A stretch of DNA of 11,438 nt from Pseudozyma flocculosa PF-1. Lineage: Eukaryota > Basidiomycota > Ustilaginomycetes > Ustilaginales > Ustilaginaceae. The position numbers were made by a program, and so were the translations under genes. Every line of letters starts with the position of its first letter. The stretch's first letter is position 1. The stretch is taken from contig NW_006920883.1 of NCBI RefSeq assembly GCF_000417875.1, positions 31,313-42,750 of the forward strand, read 5' to 3'. A model generated the notes under the pieces. It was not told the DNA's origin. It saw nothing but the letters and a program-made list of their open reading frames with translations, and made no database searches. This document shows positions 1 to 7,977 of the stretch, one piece after another.

Positions 1-658
1 GGGGGGGGGGGTACAGGTGCAGTCGCGTCGGAACCCCCGGTCAGCGGTGCGGTGTACCGACAAATGACAGGGGGAGGGGTACCGACGTCTCGTGTCGTCT
101 CGTCCCGTTTCGAGATGCTTTTTCACAAGGTCGCGGTCGCGGTCGAGCCGGAAGAGATGGGTAAGCATCCATGCCGAGGGGGCGAATGGCGTCTCGCTCG
201 TTGCGAGCGCGCGGTGCAGAAGCCGTCATCCTCAGCGAGCAACTCGCAAACCGACGACGAGGGCGGCCGCGGGATCTTAGCTTGCGATCCGCGGTACACT
301 CTGGTAACTACAGTACATACAGTAGCTACGGTAGCTAGTGCGCAGCAGGGCGGGTGGGCGGACAACGCAGCCGCCCGCCTGGCTTGATCTGCCGTGGCGT
401 CGCTGGGCGTCGCTGACCTGGGCTGCGTGGCGCTGACTCGGGCTGGTTAGTCGTAAGTGGGGTTCGTGCCTCTGATCGTATGAGAGCAACACCAAAGACG
501 ATCCACGCTCTCGACGTCGACAACAAGACGTCTTTCAGCCCGCGCCGCAATCAATATCCGAAGCTATGTAGCTAGCCAGACAGCCAGCCAGCCAGACAGC
601 CAGACAGCATTGAGATTCGAGGCGCCGCGCCGACACCGCAACTGCGCCACCGACCGAG
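1..658. other. Non-coding flank downstream of TCD
   Basis: No gene is supported here. The open frames are short, overlap one another on both strands, and show no domain or splice logic. Visible structure is a G run at 1-11, a string of related ACAGTA/GTAGCTA words at about 307-339, and a CAGC/CAGA repeat at 574-608. The part next to 659 is probably the 3' untranslated region of TCD. I saw no clear AATAAA-like signal. Confidence 0.6.
574..608. repeat. Short imperfect tandem repeat, AGCC/AGAC units
   Basis: The stretch alternates AGCC and AGAC tetranucleotides over about 35 bp (AGCCAGACAGCCAGCC and on). It begins about 50 bp past the TCD stop codon, in the presumed 3' untranslated region. Confidence 0.8.
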
Positions 659-3370
659 CTATCTAAAGAAGCCACTGACCCTCTGCTCAGCCATGCGGCG
701 CTTGACCATGCGCGCCGTCTCGCTGCCCCACACCTCGATGGGGCTGCGGCCCTTTTTGAGCACCTCGCGCTCGTGGATCTTGGCCTGGGCGCGGCTAAAC
801 AGCGCCACGTTGCTGTACGACAGCGGCAGCGTCGAGTCCCACCGCTCCAGCTGCGCCTGCGATAGCGAATCAAACGGCGGGACGACGGAGCGCCCGCGAA
901 ACACTTCCTCGAACAGGTAGCACACGTCGTTGACGTTGAAGGGGATGCCGAGGTGCGGACCCGATGTCGAGCCGCCCGCGCCGTTGGTGGTACTCGTCGT
1001 GCTGCTGCTGCTGCTGCTGCCCGGTACGCGGTATCGCGATTCCGACACGCGCAGGTCGCTCGCCACCTGTCCAGGGAGGAAGACATCGCAGAGCAGAGGT
1101 TCAACTGGGGTCAGTCGTTTGGTGAATCGGTCCAATCGCGGCCGGGAGGGGACCGCAGTGCAGACGCAACGTACCTTTTCGTATAGCTTGCGACGGCCCT
1201 TGAACGCCAGCGGCTCCATCTTGTGGCCGGCCAGCTCGCAGATGATGTACGTCGCCACCGCCAACCCAAACATGGCGGGCAGCGGGCCGAGGACGGGCAG
1301 GATGCGCACGCGGAAGTCCTCGAGCGCCGCCAGCTCGTCGACGCTGCCCTTTTGGAACTCGTCCTCGTCCAGCGGCAGCAGCCGCGTGTCCGACTTTTCC
1401 GTCGAGTAGACGCACGGAATGAAGAAGCTCGGCTCTGGAGGCGGGCCGCTCAGGTCAATTTCCGCAGCAGCAGCGGCAGCCGTCGTTGTCGTCGTTGTCT
1501 TCGTTGTCGCTGCCGCCGCCGCGGCCGCCGCCGCAGAGGAGTTGCGGTACGAGGTGGAGCGAGAGACTGCGGGCGAGGACGTCGTGGACCCGGGCGTCAT
1601 CTCTTCCAGGTCCGATGTGCGCGAAGCGTGCCGCCCCATCCGAGGCGCTCCGCTGCCCCCTAGCGGCTTCTCGATCACGGGCTGTTGCAATGGAGCCACC
1701 TTGGGCCCCAATCCGTCGTCGTCAACGAAAACGTCCTCGGGCACCTCGGCCTTGGACCGAACGGCGTCCGCCTTTGTCTGCGCCTCGACTTCTGCCTCCT
1801 CGGCCTTGGCATCGTCGACGCCATTGGCCTCGTCCTGCGCCTGCGCCGACCCGTCCAGCGTGAATGGCCTGGCGTCTTCGGCGGACCGCTCCTTGTCGTC
1901 GCCATCGAGGGGAGCCCAGCCTTCCTGCTGATCCGCAGGCAGCAGCGCCGCCATTTCGTCAGACGGCGTCGTCAGCGGCGTGGCGTAGGCGCCCGAGCCA
2001 AACGACGACACCGACGAGGCCCGGCGGGAATGCGCCTTGCGGACGTTGGGCATCGGCGCGACGGCGGCGGGAGGGATGCGAGGCGACTGCATGGGCGACC
2101 CGCCAAGCGGCGAGGGCACAAGCGGCGTCCTCGACTTGCCGGCGCCGTTGGAGCCGAGGAGGCGGTTGGGCGAGCCGGGCGCCTCCCTCTCCGCATCGCT
2201 GCCACTGGCGCTGCCGCTGGGTCCGCCAGCAGCGGCGCCCCTGACGGGAGTCCTGTCCAGGTCAATCTGGGCGGGCGCCAGATTCTGGGCCGCCTTGCCG
2301 GGCTTGGCCTTCTTGCCGCCCGCGTCGTCACTCGCCTTTGCGTCGGCACGCTCCTCGTCCGCCTCCTTGGGCGGAAGGGGCGGGATGCCGAGCGCCCTCA
2401 GCCTGCGCCTGACGGACCTGGCCAGCGGGTCCTCGCTGGTGGTCGAGATGTCGCTGATCTGGATGCGCGAGGGGTCCGACTTGGCGCCGGCGCCCATCGA
2501 CGAGATGACCTTGATTTTGTTTTCCGCGCAGTAGCGCAGCAGCTCGACCTTGGTGTCGATGTTGTCGATGGCGTCGATGACGTAGGTGGGGTTGCCTCCG
2601 AGCAGCCTCTCGGCCTCGTCGCCGCGGAAGAGCTCGACCCACGCCTCGAGGGTGGCCCAGGGCGCGATCTGGGCAAACTTTTCGGCGCAGCAGACGACCT
2701 TTGGGCGGCCGACGTCGGCGAGGTTGGCGCAGGCGTGGCGGTTGAGCGACGAGAGGCTGACCTGGTCAAAGTCGATGAGGCGGAGCTTGCCGACGCCGGA
2801 GCGGAGGAGCATGAGGGCTGCCCAGCTGCCGACGCCGCCGGCGCCGACGACAATGACAAACGAGTTGCGGATGTGTTCCATGCCCTGGTCGCCGAGGAAG
2901 CTGTAGTTGCGCGAGAGCTGCTCGCGGATCAGGCTCTCGTCCCACTCTGGGGGCTCGTTGAAAGAGGAGCCGGCCGTCTGCTTGCGGGAGGGGGTGAGGA
3001 TGGGCGGGACCGAGGCCGAGGTGTTGAAGCTGTGCGAGTGGCGCAGGCCGGACGAGGGGCGGAGCTGTCCGGCAGAGAGGCCGGCGAGGTAGCGCGGGGT
3101 GCCGGCATCGGTGGTGGTCGAGGACGACTCGTCCCTGGGGTGGGCAAAGTTGGGGTCGAGGCGGCGCTCGTTTGCGCTTGTGGCGGCGTTGCGGATCGTG
3201 TCTCCGAGGTCCTTGCGCTTCTTTCTGCGCGAGAGGCGCTGGGTGCCAAAGATGGCGGCGGCGGTGGCTAGCGAGGAGCCAATGGCAATCGAGCCGAGGA
3301 AGAGGGCATTTCGGCTCGACTGCGAGGAGAAGAGGTTGGAGAAGTAGGAGGAGACGGTAGCATCCGACAT
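659..3370 (-). CDS. TCD1: tRNA threonylcarbamoyladenosine dehydratase (Tcd1/Tcd2, E1-like ThiF/TcdA family)
   Basis: This enzyme uses ATP to cyclise the t6A modification at position 37 of ANN-decoding tRNAs to ct6A; the yeast homologues sit in the mitochondrial outer membrane. Exons are 3370-1175 and 1066-659 (minus), giving 867 aa. The start lies in a good context (CAACCATGTC). Residues 22-43 form an N-terminal hydrophobic anchor, followed by a basic stretch (RRKKRK) and a disordered linker to about 140. The E1-like fold starts near 146. The nucleotide-binding glycine motif is GAGGVG at 176-181, RLIDFD is at 197-202 with NR at 210-211, and DAIDN is at 265-269. EDPLARSVRRRLR (313-325) and the block resuming at FFIPCVYSTEKSD (649-661) are family blocks. 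Between them is a Ser/Pro/Ala-rich insert of about 315 residues with poly-Ala and poly-Thr runs. The C-terminal family region (LGIPFNVNDVCYLFEEVF) is intact. Yeast Tcd proteins are roughly half this length. TCD1 and TCD2 are paralogues, so the symbol marks the family only. Confidence 0.9.
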   Translation of the reverse strand: MSDATVSSYFSNLFSSQSSRNALFLGSIAIGSSLATAAAIFGTQRLSRRKKRKDLGDTIRNAATSANERRLDPNFAHPRDESSSTTTDAGTPRYLAGLSAGQLRPSSGLRHSHSFNTSASVPPILTPSRKQTAGSSFNEPPEWDESLIREQLSRNYSFLGDQGMEHIRNSFVIVVGAGGVGSWAALMLLRSGVGKLRLIDFDQVSLSSLNRHACANLADVGRPKVVCCAEKFAQIAPWATLEAWVELFRGDEAERLLGGNPTYVIDAIDNIDTKVELLRYCAENKIKVISSMGAGAKSDPSRIQISDISTTSEDPLARSVRRRLRALGIPPLPPKEADEERADAKASDDAGGKKAKPGKAAQNLAPAQIDLDRTPVRGAAAGGPSGSASGSDAEREAPGSPNRLLGSNGAGKSRTPLVPSPLGGSPMQSPRIPPAAVAPMPNVRKAHSRRASSVSSFGSGAYATPLTTPSDEMAALLPADQQEGWAPLDGDDKERSAEDARPFTLDGSAQAQDEANGVDDAKAEEAEVEAQTKADAVRSKAEVPEDVFVDDDGLGPKVAPLQQPVIEKPLGGSGAPRMGRHASRTSDLEEMTPGSTTSSPAVSRSTSYRNSSAAAAAAAAATTKTTTTTTAAAAAAEIDLSGPPPEPSFFIPCVYSTEKSDTRLLPLDEDEFQKGSVDELAALEDFRVRILPVLGPLPAMFGLAVATYIICELAGHKMEPLAFKGRRKLYEKVRCVCTAVPSRPRLDRFTKRLTPVEPLLCDVFLPGQVASDLRVSESRYRVPGSSSSSSTTSTTNGAGGSTSGPHLGIPFNVNDVCYLFEEVFRGRSVVPPFDSLSQAQLERWDSTLPLSYSNVALFSRAQAKIHEREVLKKGRSPIEVWGSETARMVKRRMAEQRVSGFFR
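1067..1174 (-). other. Intron of the TCD gene, 108 nt, stop-free and in frame
   Basis: Donor GTACGT at 1174-1169, branch-like GACTGAC around 1110-1114, acceptor GGACAG ending at 1067. Its length is 36 codons and it has no in-frame stop, so the unspliced reading frame stays open (903 aa instead of 867). Splicing joins KLYEK to VASDLR, which fits the continuous alignment expected for the Tcd C-terminal region. The intron-encoded segment is Arg/Cys/Pro-rich and matches nothing I know in the family. Confidence 0.8.
1463..1534 (-). repeat. Poly-Ala / poly-Thr coding tracts in the TCD gene
   Basis: Residues 613-636 of the unspliced numbering are a run of nine Ala, a mixed Thr/Lys stretch with six consecutive Thr, and six Ala, from GCN and ACN codons. 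The tract lies at the end of the disordered insert, just before the FFIPCVYSTEKSD block. A six-Ser run from a CTG-type repeat (about 1001-1020 on the plus strand) sits further downstream in the same protein. Confidence 0.85.
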
Positions 3371-3961
3371 GGTTGGAGCGAGCGGGCGAAGCGCTCAGAT
3401 GGCAGTCGATGGTGGTGCCAGAGGGCGAAGCGACAGGCAGAGATGCAGCGCAGGTCGACCGAGCCTGGCTGATCTCGTCTCAAAGGCAAGGTGCACCTGA
3501 TGGCGCAGCGGAGATGTGGCTCGGCCAGGCTCGAGCTTGGATCCAGGAATGGTGCGCTTGTGTCGGCGTTGGCGTTGGCGTTGGCGGCGGTGGCGGTGGC
3601 GGTGGCTGTTCGCGAGTTTGCTGGTGAAGATGATGGTGGTGGCAGGTGGCAGGTGGCAGCGATGGTCCTCGGGTCAGGAAAAAGGTGCCTGAAATTCGCA
3701 GCAAAAAGGTCCGACGGCCGCCTCTCTGGCCGCCGAAACGAAGAGTCGACGAGCCAAGTGGAGGCAGACACTTTGCTGGGCTGCGCAGCTTTGCCAGCCG
3801 CCCGTCCGTCGAGCTTGGCCAACACCCACCCATCGCCACCCCACCCCTCCCTCGCCATCCCTCTTCCGGTGGGACAGGCGCACGAGCAACGCAGAACCAC
3901 CCTCCCCTATCTTTGCGGCGACTGGATTGACTGGTTCTAGGCCGGCATCGTCGCCAGTCGG
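3371..3961. other. Intergenic region between the Asi-type gene and TCD
   Basis: This contains the 3' end of the Asi-type gene and the promoter and 5' leader of TCD, both minus strand. No protein of its own is supported. It holds simple repeats: GGCGTT then GGCGGT units at about 3563-3606, and three GGCAGGT-like units near 3639-3658. No TATA or CCAAT box was convincing. Confidence 0.6.
3563..3606. repeat. GGCGTT/GGCGGT hexanucleotide repeat upstream of TCD
   Basis: About three GGCGTT units pass into about three GGCGGT units. The tract lies about 200 bp upstream of the TCD start codon, in its presumed promoter or 5' leader. Confidence 0.8.
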
Positions 3962-6900
3962 CTAGGGTACATACAGCCGCGAAAAGGCCTCGACGGGCGT
4001 CCGGCACGTGGGGCAGAGGTGCGCCGACCCCCCGTCCCTCGTCGCTCCAGGAGCCCGGTTGGGCGGACGAGAGGCCAGGTGCTCGCGGCAGTCCATGCAC
4101 AGGCACAGGCACCGGCAAGGCCAGCAGATGACGTTCCTGATCGACATCGGTAGCAGAGGCAACGAGGTGGGTGAGGAGGTCGAGGGCGTCAGCAAGAGCA
4201 GCACAAGGCCAAGCAAGGACACCAAGCAGCGTGACTACCACTCACCTCTCTTCGACGCAGCAGACGACGCAAAGCCGTCTCCGCTCGGCCTCGACGTCGC
4301 CCCCCGAGGCAGCCCGGCTGCTTTCGAGCTCCAGCCGCTTCTCGGCAATCGCACGCAGCAGCGCCGACTCTTCTTCCGAACCACCCCGGTAATCGACGCT
4401 GCCTCGTCGCAGCACCGCCGCCCCGTCGCCCCCGGCAGAAGAGGTCGACGCCGGATCCACCAAACTGCGGAGGGTCGACCGTGTCAAGGGAGGCCCATCT
4501 CTTCGGAGCGCATACTGTGCCAGCAGCAGCAGACTTTCTCCGTCCGAGAGCGGGCCCTGCTCGTCATCCTCAACCTCATCGTCGGCGGTCAGGTCGATGC
4601 CGTCGCCAGCAGCTGCCTGCGCACGAAGGCGATCGGCCCGACGAGCGAGTTGGGCCCCGACGTCTAGCGACCCTCGGTCCGCCTGCAGCTCGCCGCCCTC
4701 TTCCTCGTCGCTCGACAGCTCTTCACCCTCTGAATCAGCCCCTTCGTCGGCGTATTCGCCGTCGTCTTCGTCCTCCTCGTCCTCCTCGAGTATCGGCGCA
4801 TCCGGCGCCAGAAAACGCTGCCACAGCATCGCGTCCAGCAGCGAGGACGAGGGCGACGGCGATGCTGCACGGCTGCGCGGCCTCGCCACGAACGGCCGAG
4901 CACTGCCCACTTGCTGCGCCGATGACCGTCCATCTGCGCTCGCCACAACGGCGTCGGCCGATGCGATCCGCCGCGGCCTCGGCCGCATCCTTGCAGCGAG
5001 CCGGCCTGGCGTCGCGCTGGACCCGTCTCGACCGCTGACCCACGCCATGTAGGCGCGTCGCGACTCTTGCGATAGCCGGTTCCTCCGCTCCTCGGCTAGG
5101 CGCTGCTCCCTTCGCTCCTCGCCGTTGCGGCCGTGCCACAGAAGCCGCACCCTGCGCAGCAGCCTGTAGACCCACTGCGGCACGCTCGGCGGCGGCAGCC
5201 CGACGGCGCTGCAGAGTTTGGTGACGCTCAGCACCATGAGCGCCCGCAGGGTGCTGTAGAGCTGCAGCAGGAAGCGCTTCGCCTCTCGCAGCCTGGCCGA
5301 GGAGATGAGGCCCGAGGGCCGCGCGGCCGCCGAGTCCTCGACGCGCACTTGCTTGATCTCGCGGCTGAGGCCGCCGGCGACGTCGTGTCGAAGCTGATCG
5401 CCGCTTCCAGAGAGGCGAGCGTCTTCCGGGAGGCGGCCCCGGTCTGCGTCGATGATGCGGACGTTGCCGTTGCGCAGCATCTCGACAAACGGCCCCTCGT
5501 AGGCCTGGAGCGGCGCCACCTCTTGCGAGAGGCCCGTAAGCCGAGTCGACTCGAGGCACGCGGTGCCGACCTTGAAGAGGGCCAGCGACCAGTCGTCGCT
5601 CATCGAAGGCATGTTCGAGCGATTGAAGAGCAGCCGCCCCATTTCGACCCGCTCGCCGGTGAGGAACATGGTGAGGGCGTGGAGCGTGACCGTCAGCAGT
5701 ACGATGACCATCAGGGCGATCTCGGGCGCCCGGCTGAAGGCCAGCATGAACGGGTAGGTGCCGTCGCTCAGGGTGAGGAGATAGTGCACTGTCGCGGTGA
5801 TGCCAAAGACCGACGTCACGGCCAGTCGAGGCGCCAGGGGTCTGCAGTCGAGCGCAGCGCGGAGCAGAAAGAGTGAGGTGCAAAGGTTGGTTAGTCGCGG
5901 GCAGGGTCTGCGGACGTTTTGAGCGGAGCCCGGCCCTGAGCGGCCCACGCACCTCTTGCGGCACTTGGAAAGCCCGACTGCAAGCACCTCGGTGATCTGC
6001 AACAGGATGCAGAGGTAGACGTGCTTGGTGGCCTCGTGCTCGGGGGAAAACGAGTGGAAGTGCAGCAGAAAGGCGAAGCCGACCAGATTAAACGAGGGCG
6101 CCTCTTCGCGGCTGTCGAGCGGCGGAGCGGTAGGGGCAGAAGGCCGACGAAGGCAAGGCAAGAGCACGACAACGGGTGTCAGCGAAGAGGGCGGCGAGCG
6201 CTTGGGGTCAGCGTCGGCGACTCGTCAAACTCACTCTGCCTCGAGACTGCGGATGAGGGATTCGGTGACGACAGCGACGCAGGTGGCGGTGAAGGATGCC
6301 CAGAGTGCGGCTGCGTCCCTGGCCCTGGCGATGGCATCGTGCGACTCCGAGCCAAAGTAGCCCTGCGCCCAGCCCCCGATGGGCTTGTAAGCAAGCCATG
6401 CCTCTCTCCACGACCTCGTCGATGCGAGGCTGATGAGGCGGTTGATGGGGGCCGACTCGGAGAAGAAGAGGCTCGAGGTGATGACGGCGAGGATGACGAC
6501 GGCCCTGGTCAGGAGGAGGATGCTGGGGAGGCGGAGGGCGAGCCTCTTTGCCTGGGGCAGGCGGACCGCGCGGCCGCCGCGCGGTCGACAGATGTGCTGG
6601 ATCCGGTTGGTGATGAGTGCCATGGCAAAGAGGGCGATGGCGTAGCGGCTGGTGATGAAGCTCCAGGGGCTGTCGCTGAAGCCGTCCCAGACTGCTTCGA
6701 TGGCATCGTCGCTGTCACTGCCACTGCCACTGCCACTGCCACCGCCACCGCCACCGGCGCTGCCGCCATACACGTCGTCGCGGTTGAGAAGGTTCCGATG
6801 CGAGGCACCTACGACGCCGCCTTCGAGAGCGGCAGCCTGCCTGGCCTCGTTGGCTCGGGTCCGCTGTGCGGCATAGTCACCGCCGTGCTCGATGAGGAGG

Positions 6901-7010
6901 TCCTCGAGCGGGGGGAAGATGAAGTGGTAGGCCGTCTTGAGCGGGCTGAGGGTGACGTTGCCCAGGCCAGACTTGAGCGTGGCATAGGTCGATGCGACAG
7001 CGCCCGACAT
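3962..7010 (-). CDS. ASI3: Asi1/Asi3-type multi-pass membrane RING E3 ubiquitin ligase
   Basis: Exons are 7010-6235, 6111-5953, 5841-4246 and 4136-3962 (minus), giving 901 aa. In yeast, Asi1 and Asi3 form the inner nuclear membrane Asi ligase, which sends mislocalised membrane proteins and latent Stp1/Stp2 factors to the proteasome. The start is the ATG at 7010, in context AACAAGATGTCG. Residues 84-100 are a Gly/Ser linker. Hydrophobic segments lie near 116-135, 157-183, 235-252, 265-280, 289-306, 318-337 and 353-374, so about five to seven membrane passes in the first 375 residues. A long cytosolic/nucleoplasmic part follows, Arg-rich, then strongly acidic at about 660-697. The end is a RING: C836-x2-C839, WPCRC at 849-853, C857-x2-C860 and C885-P-T-C888, closing with FSRLYVP. 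The WPCRCLxLCxxCR pattern and the SRLYVP end are what identify Asi. Whether it is Asi1- or Asi3-like cannot be decided here. It lies 591 bp upstream of TCD on the same strand and is divergent from IMP2. Confidence 0.82.
4137..4245 (-). other. ASI-type gene intron 3, 109 nt, phase 2, splits the RING
   Basis: Donor GTGAGT at 4245-4240, branch-like CTGAC at 4188-4192, acceptor GATCAG ending at 4137. Splicing joins the first Cys pair (CVVC, then CVEE) to the WPCRC half of the RING through an AG+G Arg codon. Without splicing, the frame stops directly at the donor (TGA) and the RING is lost. Confidence 0.88.
5842..5952 (-). other. ASI-type gene intron 2, 111 nt, phase 2, stop-free
   Basis: Donor GTGCGT at 5952-5947, branch-like ACTAACC near 5893, acceptor CTGCAG ending at 5842. 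The length is 37 codons with no in-frame stop, so retention would insert 37 residues between two membrane segments. Splicing gives KCRKR joined to PLAPRLAV. Confidence 0.78.
6112..6234 (-). other. ASI-type gene intron 1, 123 nt, phase 2
   Basis: Donor GTGAGT at 6234-6229, branch-like CTGAC near 6178-6182, acceptor CGACAG ending at 6112. The joined codon GA+C gives Asp259 and the frame continues as REEAPSFNLVG, straight into the next hydrophobic segment. Reading through the donor meets a stop at once. Confidence 0.82.
6716..6755 (-). repeat. CACTGC/CACCGC hexanucleotide repeat encoding the Gly/Ser linker
   Basis: About four CACTGC-like units are followed by three CACCGC-like units on the plus strand. 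On the minus strand they encode the Gly-rich and then Gly-Ser alternating linker of the Asi-type protein (residues about 86-98), before the first membrane segment. The tract is likely to vary in length between strains. Confidence 0.85.
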
Positions 7011-7977
7011 CTTGTTCCGGGCAGTGGGGCGAGGCAAGTGTGGGGTTGGCAGGGATCCTCGCGGTCTGGTCTGTCTATCACGCTGGTGAAAGCGCTGCCA
7101 GCAAGGCCGATAGGTGCACCGCCAGGCCAGCTGCCCTACCACTTGCTTGTCGTTCCCCGACGAGGCGATGGCGCGGCGTCGGACCGATGCCGAGGTTCAG
7201 CCTGGCCTTCTGGACAGAGGAAGCAAGTGGCAAGCGGCCGGGTCCCGGCGAGGGCAGCCTTGGGAGCGGACCTGCCGCCAGATCGAGGTTCGATGCAGAG
7301 GAAGCTGCCAAAGCGTGATGGGGGATCGTCTTGAAGCGCGGGAGAGGCAGGCCTGGTCGTAGTCGAAAGGCGACGGCGGTCGAGGACGGAGCGAGAGCTA
7401 GTGGTCGGAGAGCGAGGAAGGAGGGGAGGAGGGGGGCTCGCCGGTGGTCAGTTGTTGGTTGTTGGTTGTTGGTTGGTGGTTGGCAAGGGCCCTCGCTGGG
7501 GCAGGGCCAGGCCGCCGGAGGGCTAGCGCCAGGGCCAGCCGGGCCAGGGAGCCAGCGAAGGGACGGCCTGGCCTGGCCGACCCCACCGCTGGCCGCCGAC
7601 CTTGCTTGCTTGCTTGGACCTTCTCCACCTCGGTTGTTCCGCGTGCACGTCAGCGCAGCAGCCAGGCGGCCAGGCCAGGCCAGGCGGTCCGGCTTCCTTC
7701 CGAGACCGAGAGAGCAAGCAAGCTGGCTAAGCTGGCTCGCAACCTTGGCAGCACCCCGGCCACTCTTCTCGCCCTTCCATCCTCACCATCTTCCACCATC
7801 ACACTCGCTCGCCCGTCCGTACGCAGGCTAGCTGACTCGTCAAACCTACGCCTCCTTTGGCAGCAACCGCCCTTCGGAATCGTTCCGCTGCTCTCCTGAC
7901 GCTCTTCGCCGGCACGGCCATCGATGCTGGCCCAGGCGTCGTCACGGTGCGGTGTCGGCGGCGGAGGCGGCGGAGGC
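7011..7977. other. Divergent intergenic region between the Asi-type gene and IMP2
   Basis: About 970 bp between two start codons pointing apart, so it should carry both promoters and both leaders. Frames here are short and overlapping, with no recognisable domain. Repeated words are GTTGTTG/GTTGG units at 7451-7483, CTTGCTTGCTTG near 7603-7616 and GGCCAGGCCAGGC near 7669-7687. Pyrimidine-rich DNA precedes IMP2 (about 7745-7920). A TATA box was not seen. Confidence 0.6.
7451..7483. repeat. GTTGTTG/GTTGG low-complexity tract
   Basis: Repeated GTTGTTGGTT units end in GGTTGGTGGTTGG. The tract is strongly strand-asymmetric (G and T only over most of its length) and lies in the divergent intergenic region. 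Confidence 0.8.

Noticed and set aside
52..387. Overlapping short frames on both strands near the left edge
   Set aside because: No domain, no splice logic and no start context. They look like chance open frames in G+C-rich DNA.
535..1104. Minus-strand frame of 189 codons that would follow if the TCD intron used the nearer CCCCAG acceptor (intron 1174-1105)
   Set aside because: The nearer AG lies only a few bases after the branch-like CTGAC, the join shifts frame, and the product loses the conserved Tcd C-terminal region for an Arg/Ala-rich tail.
1685..3271. Plus-strand open frame of 528 codons antisense to TCD
   Set aside because: It mirrors the codon pattern of a G+C-rich coding strand, is full of Arg/Gly/Ala with no domain, and the opposite strand carries a clear E1-like protein.
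4735..5964. Minus-strand frame of 409 codons inside the Asi-type gene
   Set aside because: It overlaps exon 3 in another frame and is Arg/Gln/Pro-rich with no membrane segments or motifs, while the exon 3 frame has both.
7011..7142. Upstream extension of the Asi-type protein to a GTG at 7142
   Set aside because: There is no ATG in that extension, and the ATG at 7010 has a good eukaryotic start context.
6021..7334. Plus-strand frame of 437 codons opposite Asi-type exons 1 and 2
   Set aside because: It is low-complexity Asp/Gly/Arg-rich sequence without a domain, and the opposite strand has membrane segments and matching splice phases.
7924..7977. Earlier in-frame ATG for IMP2 at 7924
   Set aside because: T at -3 is a weak context and it adds only a Gly-rich 18-residue leader ahead of a better presequence. 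It is not fully excluded.
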